From Fasciolopsis buskii (lineage: Eukaryota > Platyhelminthes > Trematoda > Plagiorchiida > Fasciolidae), in NCBI GenBank assembly GCA_008360955.1, contig LUCM01011238.1:405260-469259 (forward strand): a DNA stretch of 64,000 bases, read 5' to 3'. The position numbers and the translations under genes were made by a program. The notes under the pieces were generated by a model. It did not search any database and was not told the origin of the DNA. It worked only from the letters and a program-made list of their open reading frames with translations. Shown here one piece after another: positions 40,139 to 53,010 of the stretch. Positions within the stretch are counted from its first letter, which is position 1; every line of letters starts with the position of its first letter.

Positions 40139-41282
40139 TTGGACTGGCAGAAAACGATATTTATTATGTTGTGTGATTGTGCGACTTGCACAGAAAATTT
40201 GAGTCCTCAGACAAAAGCTCTCCGATGTGACAGATGTAACGGATGCTTAAGTTTAATACATCTCCCGAACTGTACCCCTCACTATTTGCCTGCCAAGCGG
40301 ATTTCACTAAATCCGTTTGTGGGAACTGTATAGTTTTAAAGAGGACATTAATTGAACCGGAGCCTCTGTCTCACCACATTTACTGTTACACACTCTGCCT
40401 TTTTGACTAAAAAACCTTCAGCATCTTACCCTTAGGTGGTTACCCCTCTTCCTCCTGTTGGTGGGAAGAAGGAAATTCGACGAGCGAGGACTGCTCCAAC
40501 CACGAGTGTTTTACCGACTGAATTTAGGGGGACAGAAATATCCGACTGTCCACCGGCTACAACGCCAACAACCCGGAACCAAAGGGCAGCCGTGGTTTCT
40601 GTTCCGCTGAGCAAAAACTGACTCAAACCAGTCAGATCTCAGTGCTTCCTGGGTTGAGTATCCGTGACGTTTTATGACCTGGTGCTAGAGAATGTCTGGA
40701 CACCGATCCTCTGCAAGTGAAGGCAATTTTTGAGATTTTCATGTTCCACTAAACATTTATCGCACATTGGCAGAATTCACGAAGATGATCTTGTCTCCAG
40801 TAAGCGGGCCCAGCGTGTCTGTCGACTCTGGTGGCATCAAAAGGGCGGAACCCACCGACTGTTGATAGACCTCAACACTGAGAACTGTCCTAGTATAGAG
40901 CAAGCCATAAATGATTTACGGGAACAGCGATCAAAAGGCCAGAGAAACACTTTTATTCGCAATTTTCGTGTGATGTCCCTGAGACTCGTTTGAAATGGCT
41001 TCCAGTAATTGTGACACATCAAGAAGTGATAGCACATGTCTATCCAATTGTGCAAATGATATCCCTCGGGCGAGCCAAACGCCGATACGCCAGGCGGAAG
41101 GTCCTGCATTGTTTGAGTTTACGACCGGCATGACGGCATCAACGTTGTTGAAAATCCTGGTCACCAACGTGCCTAACGTTTTGAACAGGCATGCCAACTT
41201 AGAATTGATCCTGTTAAATCAATCCCCCAATGTAATAACCCTCACGAAGACGCGGAGCCGTCACTTGGCTAGTGTAAGGTGA
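40139..41282 (+). mobile_element. CR1-like non-LTR retrotransposon remnant (ORF1 plus start of ORF2)
   Basis: Three fragments in element order but different frames. First (40139-40333), a PHD-type zinc-finger segment with C-D-C-A-T-C, then KALRCDRCNG, then a His and LPNC, as in ORF1 proteins of CR1-family elements; the usual Trp is Cys here. Second (40730-40993), VCRLWWHQ, THRLLIDL and AINDLREQ, like the C-terminal domain of such ORF1 proteins. Third (40995-41282), LKILVTNVPNVLNRHANLEL followed by SPNVITLTKT, matching the start of the LINE endonuclease, where the family normally has N-x-R-S-L, then a D-V/I-I and a T-E-T-W motif. Here E is K and W is lost, so the copy is dead. It is broken by stops and frameshifts, and no reverse transcriptase follows, so it was truncated or later disrupted. 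Confidence 0.6.
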
Positions 41283-42184
41283 GGCTACCCGTTGGTGCTA
41301 CGACTGAAGTTTGCATGGTTTCACTGCGGTCAGTCATGCGACAATGAGGACGGATCACGCCTGGGAAGCAGGACTTCTGACAATCTTGCCTGCACCCAAG
41401 TGAATGATGCGCGGGCTAGAGACCTGAATGACCACAAGCGATGAATCAAGGTGGGAAATCAACCATTCGCCCTAACTCTGGAACAGAGATAAAACGGTCT
41501 AGTTTTCGTGACCCGTTTAAAGAAAAACGGCGGCGGTGCTTATGCTGAAGGCCAGAGACAATGCGTCCGTTAGACTGGAGCGATCGGCAAATAAGCTTTA
41601 ACATTAATAGACCTGATAAGAGTCGTTTGACTACAACAAACAAATGGAAACAGCTGTGTTGACCAGCCAGAGGCCAATTTGATCGTCTTCGCCTGAATAA
41701 GCGGAGCGCTACTGAAATTGAATCAAGACGACTGATCGAGGCCGCTAAGTTTAGTGAATGTGATAGGCAGATAATAAATAAATTAATATGGGGCACCTTG
41801 GGAGCACCACATTTACGAATAGATTTCCTTCCCGCCACAGTGAAAGATAATGCAAAAATATGCTTCTGTACAAGTCCAAGTTTCAGGGTCGTGGTTTCAA
41901 GTCACTCACCGTGTAGCGAGTTAGAGATGCTACTGGCTATGTCCATTCCACTATACTCCTGGTCGGCCATACAGTGAAAACCAGTTTACTATTCGAGTAA
42001 AATTAAATTGTACCAATGCAGCTCATTTCTGAGAGGATACAGTAGCAAAGTTGGCTGACCGAATCGCCCGGATCCATATTCGCCCTGTCGGTGTGCGATG
42101 GTCTTAGGATCGTCGATCTAGGTGACGATGCGTTTACGAAACTACGCTGTTTCAATTCAAACAAAACTGATATTTCACGCTGAT
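41283..42184. other. Unassigned DNA following the CR1-like remnant
   Basis: This is a moderately GC-rich stretch. The + strand keeps an open but ATG-less frame from about 41668 to 41970, containing DRLRLNKRSATEIESRRL and DRQIINKLIW, and the opposite strand is open from 41838 to 41446. It may be more of the same element or another old insertion. I recognise no family. Confidence 0.3.
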
Positions 42185-42965
42185 TATATATGTATATATA
42201 TATATTTTATCGAAGCACACGGAACAAGCACCACATGAAAAATTTCCTTTCCGGAAGAGAGTAGCATTATAAAGCAAATACTTAAGTTTGTATTCCTTTT
42301 ATTCAGCAAGAACCGACGAATATTTTTAATAATAAGCTGCACGCTTCGGAGTTATCTAGTAACGAAAAAGGTTAGAAAATTAATCGATATTCCATTCTGG
42401 CCACTATATGTATGTCTTAACCGTGACCCATCACGAGATGGCTAGGAAGAACAAACTGAGATTATTTCTTAACACGTCGGCACGTGTACGGATGGAAATT
42501 CAAGATCATTCAACAGTGGCAATCGACTGGACTGCCACCATTCTTCACTAATCAATTGGTCTTTTCGATGTGGCACTCAGTCTCCAAGGTGAAACTGCTT
42601 TTACTTCATACTTCAGGAAGCTACAGAATTCATAAGTCAATATCCATTGGTATGTACACCTCTTTCAATTATCACTCCAAAACACGAAACATTTTGAAAA
42701 GGATTAAGATTTGGGATGCGGTAGGACTTTATATAAAGTGCACCCTACGCCCAAGTGAACTTTGATCCGAAAAACGTCGGACTGAGAGAAAATCTCTCTA
42801 CTCAGGTTAACACATCTAATAAATTTTGGTAGAGTGATACACTGGACTTCTTTCGGAAACAGTGCCGCTTCTTTACATTGGATACTTTCTTAGAATGAGT
42901 GGAATATCTTCATTGCAACGGCAACATTCCCCCGATCTACAATGCATTTTCTTTCAATCCACTGG
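42185..42965. repeat. Diverged direct duplication, copy A
   Basis: It aligns by eye over its whole length with 44258-45010, with many substitutions and small indels. Clear anchors are CCACTATATG, TTCGATGTG, the TTTTACTTCATACT / TTTTACCTCATACT pair and the CCCAAGTG / CCCGAGTG pair. It begins in a short TA-rich stretch. No protein motif was found, and the edges are approximate. Confidence 0.7.
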
Positions 42966-44107
<1,142 letters not shown>

Positions 44108-44144
44108 GCAGCAGGTAGTATCTGGATGAGTGAACAAAATTTGC

Positions 44145-44201
44145 CCGGGAGCATACGACCGGTTTCGTGGTTATTGTCGCTCGTCAGGTGTGCGTACCCG
44201 A
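44145..44201 (-). ncRNA. Type I hammerhead ribozyme-like motif in a repeat
   Basis: On the minus strand the two conserved core boxes occur at the right spacing: CTGACGA (44187-44181) and GAAA (44166-44163). Stem III is the tiny self-complementary ACCGGT (44163-44158), so the next base, C at 44157, is in the cleavage position of a GUC-type site. Stem I pairs GCACAC upstream with GTATGC downstream (5 of 6 pairs), then, after an internal loop, TCGGG with CCCGG (44201-44197 with 44149-44145, one G-U). Stem II (44180-44167) is damaged: the right arm ACCAC would pair with GTGGT, but the left arm reads GCGAC, three transitions away. Hammerheads with such short stem III are known in Penelope-like elements and flatworm repeats. 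This copy probably cleaves poorly or not at all. Confidence 0.65.
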
Positions 44202-44257
44202 TGCTCTCTTACATGTATATAGAAGCAGCAGAAGCTGCAGATTCGATTCTGGTGAGA

Positions 44258-45010
44258 AATAAATATACATATATATGATCGTGTCAAGACTCATGCGCAC
44301 GCTTCAGTAGACAACAGCATAAAGAAGCATACCCGAATTATTATTCTTTCTATTCTTCAAGAACTAGGGGGTCTTTTTGATAATGAGCCGTAAGCTATGG
44401 AGCCCTCTAGCAATCAAATAGGGTGGAAATTTGGCCGATATCCTGTTTTAACCACTATATGCATATCTCAACTTTGACGCACTATGAGCTAACTAGGGCA
44501 AAAGACTGAGACTAATTCACAATTTGGCACATGTATTGCTGGAAATCTAGTATCAATAGACGCTAGTAATCGATGGACCCGCCACTATCCTTCGGTATTT
44601 TCTGATCATTTCGATGTGACATCCAGTACTTCCAGCATGGAATTATTTTTACCTCATACTGCAAGATGTTGTAAAACTCAGACTTCAGAATCCACTGCTT
44701 AGGTATAATTTTCAATTAATTATCACGTAAAAATTAAATTCAGGCTGTGGTATGGTTTTATATGACGCAAACCCTAGACCCGAGTGTGCTTTACCCGATT
44801 TAAGTTAGACTAGGAAATAATCACTCTGCTAAGAATAATGTGTTTACTAAATTCTTGCAAAGTGAAACGTGGAACTTATTTGTATGCACTCGCTTTCGAT
44901 CCGTTTGTAAGAATTCACTCATTTTATGCGCATAAGAGTAAACAATCTGAACAAATTTCTCGAATAACTACCTTTCAGCAATCCCGATTTTGTAAATGCT
45001 TTACAGGTGA
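44258..45010. repeat. Diverged direct duplication, copy B
   Basis: This is the partner of 42185-42965 in the same orientation, about 2.07 kb away. It also begins in a short TA-rich stretch and lies about 55 bases from the hammerhead motif. Divergence is high (I estimate roughly a third of positions), so the duplication is old or the two are independent insertions of one repeat family. Confidence 0.7.
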
Positions 45011-47586
45011 CCACGTACCATGCATGCGTCGACAACACCAACGGGTCCTCAGATTATCAGTGAATTGACACTGGGATTGCAGTGCACATTCAACGGTATT
45101 TTGGAATTTCAAATAGCTGTTTATTAAGACGGATATGTGTAAGGGATTGAATATTCTCTCTTACCGGGACCGCCCACCCACCTACAAACTTGGGTTGTCA
45201 TGTTCTTTGCTCCATTCTCGGGAATCTGGATATGAATCACTGTGAAATAAACAGCACAACCGCCGGTAACCTGCAAGGCGTGGTTACTTAGCTGACATAA
45301 AGTAAGGGCAGTATCGATTGCAATGAATGTATTTGCTGGACAGACAAAAAGTTTTGCGACGTGCGTCTCAGAACGAATGAGTCAGTCCTGTTCGTTTAGA
45401 GTTTATCATATTATCATTACCATTCGAAGGAAGTTCGTTATCTGATAAACAACTTGGCTAACATGTTAACAACATACACAAACAAACGTGCCCACACAAT
45501 AGGAAACATTCATGCGCAAGCAATAATATACTAACCTTTCATCTGACACAAACTACTGGGAATGTGACGGTCTCTGGTGTGCTGATGCATGCTTGTGCAT
45601 ATTCACGTGACAAATCTGTCAGCGGGTGGGCGGCATGCAAAGAAAGAGTACCGATAATTGACAATCTATGAACGTAACTGATCTAGAAACCGAAAAACTA
45701 CACATTACGTAAATATTGAGAGAATAGCCTGCAAGATTATGTTATGCGTAAATAAATTCGTTGATTTCAGCACCCCAGAAAATGGCATCCGAGAATTGCA
45801 ATCTCCCGTCTGTCAAGGTGATAATATTGGTCTTAACATTTAACTTTTCTTAAAGCTGAAAATGCATAGGTGAAGATAAAGGAGCAGATGGAATTCAACC
45901 ATAGTACTGTACACAGTTGCATCCATCAGATCCTCAAACCATGAATCAATATTTTATTGACTAGTGGGTTTTCTTTTGCACGTTTACTAGGTTCTCAAAG
46001 GATATTATAATTTCTTCTAATGATGATAAAGCAATATGCATTCGAAACAAAAGCTATGGAATTCCGCCTCAAAACTTCAAAAACCGAGTAGTCACACAGG
46101 TTTTCAGCTGTGTATAACTGGCGACCCTATTTAATGGGTGTTACGGAAGCTTGTGTTGATCAATTCGGTCAATCAAAGACACAGGTTCATATCACTATCC
46201 GGTCTGTTTATCGAAGAGACTACACTGAGAAGAACAAAGAACAATTCTCGTAGTTTTAAAAGAAAATGAAAGCCAACTTGAGACACGTTTAGTGAGGGTG
46301 TGAAACTAAATGAATGTATAGCAAAATTCTGGCATACATTAAAAATGCCAAAAGGCAGATGCACTATGGTTTAAGTAGGTTAATTGTGTTAACCTTATAT
46401 ATGTACGTTAATGCTGAAAATGATTGAAAACCTTAAAATATTCAAGGGAAGGGGCAGTAGTTTTTTGTTCCATGATCCAGCACAGAACATCCATTCTCTC
46501 AACTCATACTGTGGAGATTTTTCGTTTACTTATTACTTGATTGGAATACTCCACTCATCCAAGAGATGAACTTTGAGAAGATTAAACATTTGATTGTCCA
46601 AATGGGATTCGCCCCATAAAAAATACCGGTAACATTAGTTCCTGTTTCCTTGAATAAATTCATAAAACAAACCATTATCCTGCGAGGTTCATCCAACAAC
46701 ACTTTTCACCTCACTTGTATGGTGATCCATGAAGCCTGTCCAGATATAAATTCTAGCCAGCTGCTGTGCATAATTAAGGTAACTGTCGGATGGCACTGAA
46801 CATTCAGTTGCACGCCCATTGTTTGATCGTCAAAGCACTCATCTGCTGAAGGTCAGAGGATCGATTTCTCCTTAAAACATGGCGTTTGGACTGCGAAACC
46901 CAAAGCCTTTTCTCCGTGATATGTGCAATAACAGGATCTCGAGCAATGTTCAGAATTAAGAACAACATTTGGTTACGTACTAAAGGTATTACCGACTCCA
47001 TAAAGCCACTTTTGATGCGCGATTCGTGTTGCATAATAGAGCTGCTTTAAGATAACTCCATTTTCAAAGTAATGCGATTGTTAACGCTAACCCTTCACGT
47101 ATGTTATACTGGACGTCGAATAAGATATCTTCCTAAAATTTTCAACCAGATATAGAGTCCTAGAATTCTGGCCCTACCGTTCGCAATCCGTGTTCTTTGC
47201 TATCACTGCGCCATATTAGGAACTCGGCCAATGTGATAGGTCACAACCCCAAAGTTGAAAATGGGCATTACTCCAAATGCTTGAGTATACCAATAGTTCA
47301 CATCCTCAAAGTTTCGCCTAATGAATATGAAAAAACTACATGCGGCAACATTTCCACATTTTGAGTGGATGCAACATAATATGGTACGCCATAAAAATCA
47401 CGGTTGACAATGCCTCGGATGCCCCGGAATGTTGTTCGGCAATCCAGAACTGTCATACTTACACTTTCTTATAGCGTGAAAAATACGGTTACAGATTCTT
47501 GGGGCAGTCAGTGTGTGGATGGATATCTTAGTGAACATAGTCGGGTATCGTCCACTTATGGTGTTGGTGATATTAATCGTTTTATT

Positions 47587-47620
<34 letters not shown>

Positions 47621-49275
47621 TATCACCTGCAGTGCTCTTTACGCAAAGAAGTATAAATTTTTACGGGTCTAAGAAACTTGGATGGTCATGACAAGAATGT
47701 CATCGTAGCGTTTAGTAACTGTGTCATTGATGTATGGTATCGTAGAAGTGCTAGAATAGCAAGTCACTCGTTGAAAACTGCTTATTCAACTCGAGTTTTC
47801 AGAAATTAATTACTGAAGTTCGAAAGTGCAGGTGAACGTAAGCATTTATGGCATGATTTCTTGATATGTGAATGAAATCACAAACTTTCGACGAATCGCA
47901 CTGGTGATTCCCAGCTAGTTACATGCGCAATCCAGATGAATCGATTAGGTTTCCAATGTTAAGATGTAAACGTAAATAGTGGTATATTCTGCTGACATTC
48001 ATACAATCTGATGTTCTGGAATACATGTGAAAGCTGGGATGCACGGGAATACTACTGAAAAACGCGTTGTTTTACAGTGGAAAAAACTTAAAAGATTGCT
48101 TTAATCGTCCTTCGGTTGCAAAACCGATCACGGTTTCAGCCTACTTCAAACGTACGGAGAGCAACTGACACAGCGATAAATACTAAAACCCAGTACATTT
48201 CCCAAACAAAAAGGTCAGCAAATCACATCGGAAACTGCTTCTGGACATCTCGAGCACGTGTTTCATAGAAATAACATCAAACGAAGCATTCACCTCTTTT
48301 CTGAAGCTTACTGAAGACGGATGAGAAACATGAAGCAAAGAACCCTAGATTGTTGAACCGATCGACTAGAAATCCGTCGAAACGGCTGGTAAAATACCTC
48401 GTACCACTGGTGACGGCGATAAAATTAGGGTATTTAAGGTCTGAAATCTTGCTTCATTATATATACACTTCGGATATCATCTGCACCCGCTAACATTACT
48501 TCGATACCTCAGGGTGATTTTTAGTGGGAGCAGAAAAGTTCTGCCTAAATACAATCTCACTGAAATGAACTGAAAACGTATTTGGGCACTGTTAGTAAAA
48601 TTTCTGACTGAGTGAGGGAAATTTAAAAAAATTACTTCCCTTTCCATTTAAACAATACCATAAAGTTCAAAACAATAGAATATGCTTATTCTAAGTGCTT
48701 CTTTCTCTAATATTCAGCATTTCAGATTGTTTAAAGCAGCTAATCACACTATATGGTCGAACATGTATGGCGACTGGGTTGTAGTTGTTGCTGGATGGCT
48801 TTCTTGTGCTCATATATTGAATAGTTTCTCTTGAGGTGCGAGATCTGACTGCCATCACATTATGGAACCCAAGAAACAACTCAGTCACTAGGGTATAGTA
48901 TTTCCCACCAAGGAGGATAGCACTGACTGAGATAAGCATCCACAAGAGTCCCTCAATTGCGAGATTGCGTCACAAGTTATTATTTCGTGAAAAATATTGC
49001 CGACACAACGACTGATCGGCGGTTTAATCAGTTATCCGAAGGACTTTACTTTTTGGGAGAACTGGTACATGATATGTATGAGTGGTATTTGTTATTGTTT
49101 TCATGTCAAAACTTCACCGTTTTAATTTATATAAAACCGTCTTCAACCAGAGTGAAATTGCAATATATGTTCTGATAGGGTACGAAAGATAATACAGCTA
49201 TTTTTCCTGGGGTTGTTCAATAAACAATTGAATTCTATCTGGTATCCTAAGTATCCAATAGAAACGAAATTTTAT
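45011..49275. other. Gene-free stretch
   Basis: No gene or transposon domain recognised. It contains the ATT microsatellite at 47590-47619. A tRNA-like B-box string around 46852-46866 is noted but unsupported. Confidence 0.45.
47590..47619. repeat. (ATT)10 microsatellite
   Basis: A run of about ten TTA/ATT units inside a chance reading frame, where it would give poly-Ile. Confidence 0.9.
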
Positions 49276-49379
49276 TGTGAATGATATGTTAATAACACAG
49301 CGATGTTGGTAGATGTAATGCGTCAACGGTTCGACTACCGTGGGTAATCCTTCTCAAGGCAAGTTTTACAATCAAATGA
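49276..49379. repeat. Hairpin-bearing dispersed repeat, copy 2
   Basis: Same orientation as copy 1 at 25121-25226. The hairpin (49331-49348) has one mismatch here (GGTAATC in place of GGTAGTC). Flanking DNA on both sides differs, so the shared unit is about 105 bases. Confidence 0.75.
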
Positions 49380-50305
49380 CTGAGGAAACGTTCACATGCC
49401 AAGTGAGGAGAAGCGCATCAAGAAGAACTGTAGATTCACATTCACTCGAATGCGAACCGGGTTTTCTATTTATCTTTAAATGAACCACTGCTGTTTACCA
49501 GACTTATATCTCGTTGTGGAATATTTCACAAAGTGACTGATAGACATACTTTGCTCAGAAGCATTTCTAATTCAAATGTTGTCAGTCGTAATGAAATAAA
49601 GTAGATGACTACCGTTTAAAAGTCCGGGGGTTCAAGGCTCGCCACGGTCCATTACCGGTGCAGTTGACAGCAGTCTGCTGTAGCCTGGCTCTTTATACTC
49701 AAGAACGACTGTTGTTGTAGGTTTGATTGTGCGTTCTACAAAGGCACTCTAATCCATTTCGCGCATGCATTCTAATTTCCTTCCACAATGAGCATCAACC
49801 TAATTTTCTAATATATGCAGAATCATACCAGGATTTTTCCTAGAAAATTCTTTGATTATTTAGGCAGAAGTAAGACTTTTGGGTACTAACTGCATCTGAA
49901 GAGAATTGTGAACGTTTCGATCCCTGGCGTCCGTCCAAAAAATAATCTGGGCAATGGTAAGAAAACGGTTCTAGGTGAATATTACGTTGACGAACGTGCT
50001 TAGGATTGGGTAAAAACTGGCACTTCGAGGATCTCTAGTGGCGCTGCTTTTAGGCTCAAGATACTGCATTGCACCATCCTGAAGCCTGTAGATTTCGCGG
50101 CCGCTAGCACGTCGGGATTTATTATCCTGATTCGTACATAAAGCCAGTCTTCTCGAGTGTTCATAAATTAACTCCATACATAAATCACAGGGTTTGATTC
50201 TGGTCCTCAGTTAAATGATGGGCTTTGAGACAGTTTAACTTCCAAAACTTCGGCAAATAATATTGCTTTCGTAAGATCAAGCTACTCAAAATGTAGAAAA
50301 CCCTC
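49380..50305. other. Unassigned DNA
   Basis: Nothing supportable. The minus strand is fairly open (49971-50177 and, overlapping the next feature, 50185-50541), with no recognised motif. GGGGGTTCAAGGCTC at 49626-49640 resembles a polymerase III B box, but no A box was found. Confidence 0.35.
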
Positions 50306-50488
50306 GTGCATAATGTCACGTCAGTGAAAACTTCAGCAGACGACCTAATTTTGTTCAGTTCTGCCAGATCAAAAAAACCAGCAAAACAAATGCTCCACAA
50401 AACTTCAAAACTGTATACGGTTACCATAGGAACTCGATTAGAAAAAAATACCTTATATTTCTTACTAGAAACAACTCGGTTCATGTGA
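50306..50488 (+). mobile_element. Possible RTE-like LINE reverse-transcriptase fragment
   Basis: The frame reads VKTSADDLILFSSARS and then GTRLEKN. This fits the catalytic (F/Y)-A-D-D box of LINE reverse transcriptases and the helix after it, where RTE elements have ADD-L-x-L-x-S followed about 28 residues later by a G-L-x-I-x-x-x-K-T-K motif. The residue before ADD is Ser instead of an aromatic. No other RT motif was found upstream, so it is a short dead fragment or a chance match. Confidence 0.35.
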
Positions 50489-50949
50489 TCTCTGGCAGCA
50501 GCTGTATTCTTCATTCTATGATTCAAATCGGCCCATGCCATGATTGTCTATAAGCAGCGTGCTTATCGCTCACGTAAAGGTCGTTGAGTAACTGTTGCTT
50601 TGCATTTCACGCGGAGTTCTGCGGATATTCTACGTGGTGAATCAACTTATGTTGTTGACATTTTTAACGCTTGCTGGTAATTTTGACTCTTCTATTGGTG
50701 ATAACGATAGTACCAAGTCTATCATCTTTAGGTCCGAGTTGGTATCTTTTATCCAGTTGAATCAGTCGTAAACCTACGAGTCATTCATTATACACCTCCC
50801 TGATCCTACAGCAATTCGCTGTGATTTCACACTTAAACTGAATTTTCAACGGAAGCTACAATGAAAAGTTCTCTGGACAACAGTATATCACGATTTTTGT
50901 GAAATACGCAGTCTTATTCTTAATTCCCGCAGACGTACTGGTGGAATGT

Positions 50950-52200
50950 GCATTACTCGGGAGGCTTCTTGCGACCCCGAAATCCTCAAACGGCTTATCG
51001 TCCCATGCGGTTAACGTAAACCAGTCTGTCAGGCTCTGGGAACCATTTACAAGTAGGGACTAACTATACCCGTAATGTACTGCACCAGGGCAGATATTAC
51101 AAATTCCTTGAAGACGAAACGACAAAATTAACCCAAATGACGCCTGCTTACAAGCTCCTCTTGACGAACTATCTAGTTTGTTGACAGCCACAAGCGTCCC
51201 TTGATGGCCTTTCAAGCAATTTTCCTTTCATTTTGCGCGCATCGTCTGGGATTTTCCACCAGTCTCTCAATTCCTTCGCTGCCTGATAACGTTGAGTGCA
51301 GTTAAGATGATTTCGTACTAAAAGCGAGAAAAGTTGACGTTCATGCTACCTATACCGAAGATTTAATTTAGTATTGTTATCAGCCCCGTAAGTGTTTCTT
51401 TTGTCGATCAACTTTCTTAAAATTAATTCTGTTAGAATTCCGCCGGACCAGAAGAGCCAGCCTATAACCTTTGCATGATGTTTATTTACCCTGTAACACT
51501 CGGAGTTCGTTCCATGTTAGATGCATTCCAGTATTACTCTTGGCCTACCCCAGTTTTTTCCCCAAAAGTCGATTGACCGCTTGACATTTTTTGTGACGGG
51601 CATTTCTTCAGATCAAGAAAGGCGGCTATTGAATCCTTCATCTTTTCCCCAATAAAATTTCATGTGAATCGAGGCAGCATGTACACGGAGATTAGTGTGA
51701 TCCCTTCTGTGGTATATGCAATGAACTGATGGTTATCGACGCCTTTTCACAGTGGCAAGAAGTGCGTGGGATACCCCCGGCCAAATTTGAATTCACACGT
51801 CTTTCGCGTAAAATATTCACAGATAAACTTCCCGGTTTTGTCACTGACAATGGTATTCACCTCTCTGATGAATAATCATACTAATAACAACTGGCTGAAG
51901 CTATTTACGTCTGGTACTCGAGCATTTTCAGGGATGATGACCTTCGAACTTGTAGTTGAATAGTTCTGGGACGCAGCGGCAACCGACTTGTTAAATCAGG
52001 GATCGTCATGGTTTAACAACCCACAGAAGACATGTCGATCATGAGCAGTTAAACGCACAGGGTCATTCTGGAAATATTCATATCATTGTTATCCACCAAT
52101 GATATGGGCTGAGATGCCGAAATTCAATCGGTATCAAGTGCAGCGTCCAAAGAATCAGTTCTTCATGGGAACCCGAACTAAATCTGAAAGTCTGAAAAAT
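50950..52200 (+). mobile_element. Decayed Ty3/Gypsy LTR-retrotransposon pol (RT tail to integrase)
   Basis: Motifs follow the Ty3/Gypsy pol order in shifting frames. At 50971-51012, DPEILKRLIVP is like the RT thumb motif PDPE-x-I. At 51098-51181, YKFLEDETTKLTQMTPA is the link to RNase H (family pattern L-x-K-x-x-x-F-x-W-T). At 51510-51560 comes a degenerate integrase zinc-binding region with QYYSWP. At 51726-51872, one frame holds LMVIDAFSQWQEV and FVTDNGIHLSDE, the first two catalytic Asp of the integrase core. They are only 36 residues apart, against the usual 50-60, so part of the core is deleted. At 52158-52190, FFMGTRTK matches the L-M-G-R-x-x-R-T motif downstream of the core. Stops and frameshifts throughout make it dead. 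No LTRs were found. Confidence 0.72.
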
Positions 52201-52844
52201 CAAGTGGGATATGCAAAGTTACAGACATCCAGGGCTAGATCCAACATGCAGCGAACATAATACCTAAGAATGCTTGTGATACTAGCCTTGGATATTCCTG
52301 TTGTATTTGTGCTAGCGTTTCAAACTTTAGGTTGTGTTTCATGAATACACTCCTTTATATCCCACATTGTATTCGTATTCTAATTCCACACTAGACTGCG
52401 CGAATCTAATAGTCTAATGCATATATAACCATATTGCGGAACTCTATAATACCCAAATATTCGGGGCCATGAGAAATGGTTGTGTTCAGTAGCTCCACTG
52501 ACATAATGAGGTATACTCTCCTGCTACCTGGCACGATAAGCTAGGAAATTATAGCTTTCGGTCTTCGGATAACTGTAAGAGAATCATTACTGTTGCATCG
52601 GCCTTTATATATTAGATCGAAAATTTCCACCCCGCACACTGAGGAAACAAAAGTTGGGGAATAAGGTTATTTTCAATGGTTCATACTAATGCCATTGCAT
52701 CAAAGCATAGTTAAAAACGTTAGGGGATTCCACTAGCTAGACAAAAGCATGAGGTGAAAAGGATTGGTAGGGTTCCATAAATAACCTCGAAACGGACGCG
52801 TTTTGTGGCAGTTGTCACCTGGTTTAAGTTTTTCTTTTGGATGT

Positions 52845-53010
52845 GTGTTAGGCTATGGGAATCGAACCCTAACAACAAGTCATTCCTCCCCCAAAGGTGG
52901 AGACTCATACAGACAACTCGTGACACTATGCCAACCTAGACCCCAGACCTTACACAAAGCACGAAAAACTTACGCTGCATTCTCGGCTTGAAAGCGTTGA
53001 GCTATGGAGT
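52845..53010 (-). repeat. Possible tRNA-derived (SINE-like) repeat
   Basis: The minus strand has TAGCTCAACGC (53004-52994), close to a polymerase III A box, and AGGGTTCGATTCCC (52870-52857), a near-perfect B box. They are about 125 bases apart, much more than in a normal tRNA gene, so it is not a functional tRNA. It lies just beyond the Gypsy remnant. It could be a SINE or the tail of another repeat. Confidence 0.3.

Noticed and set aside
41446..41838. 130-codon minus-strand frame
   Set aside because: The opposite strand is also open in part, and neither has a recognised motif. Length is near the chance limit.
46820..46880. tRNA-like string (anticodon-arm-like hairpin and B-box-like GGATCGATTTC)
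   Set aside because: No acceptor stem, D arm or consistent A box; cloverleaf pairing fails.
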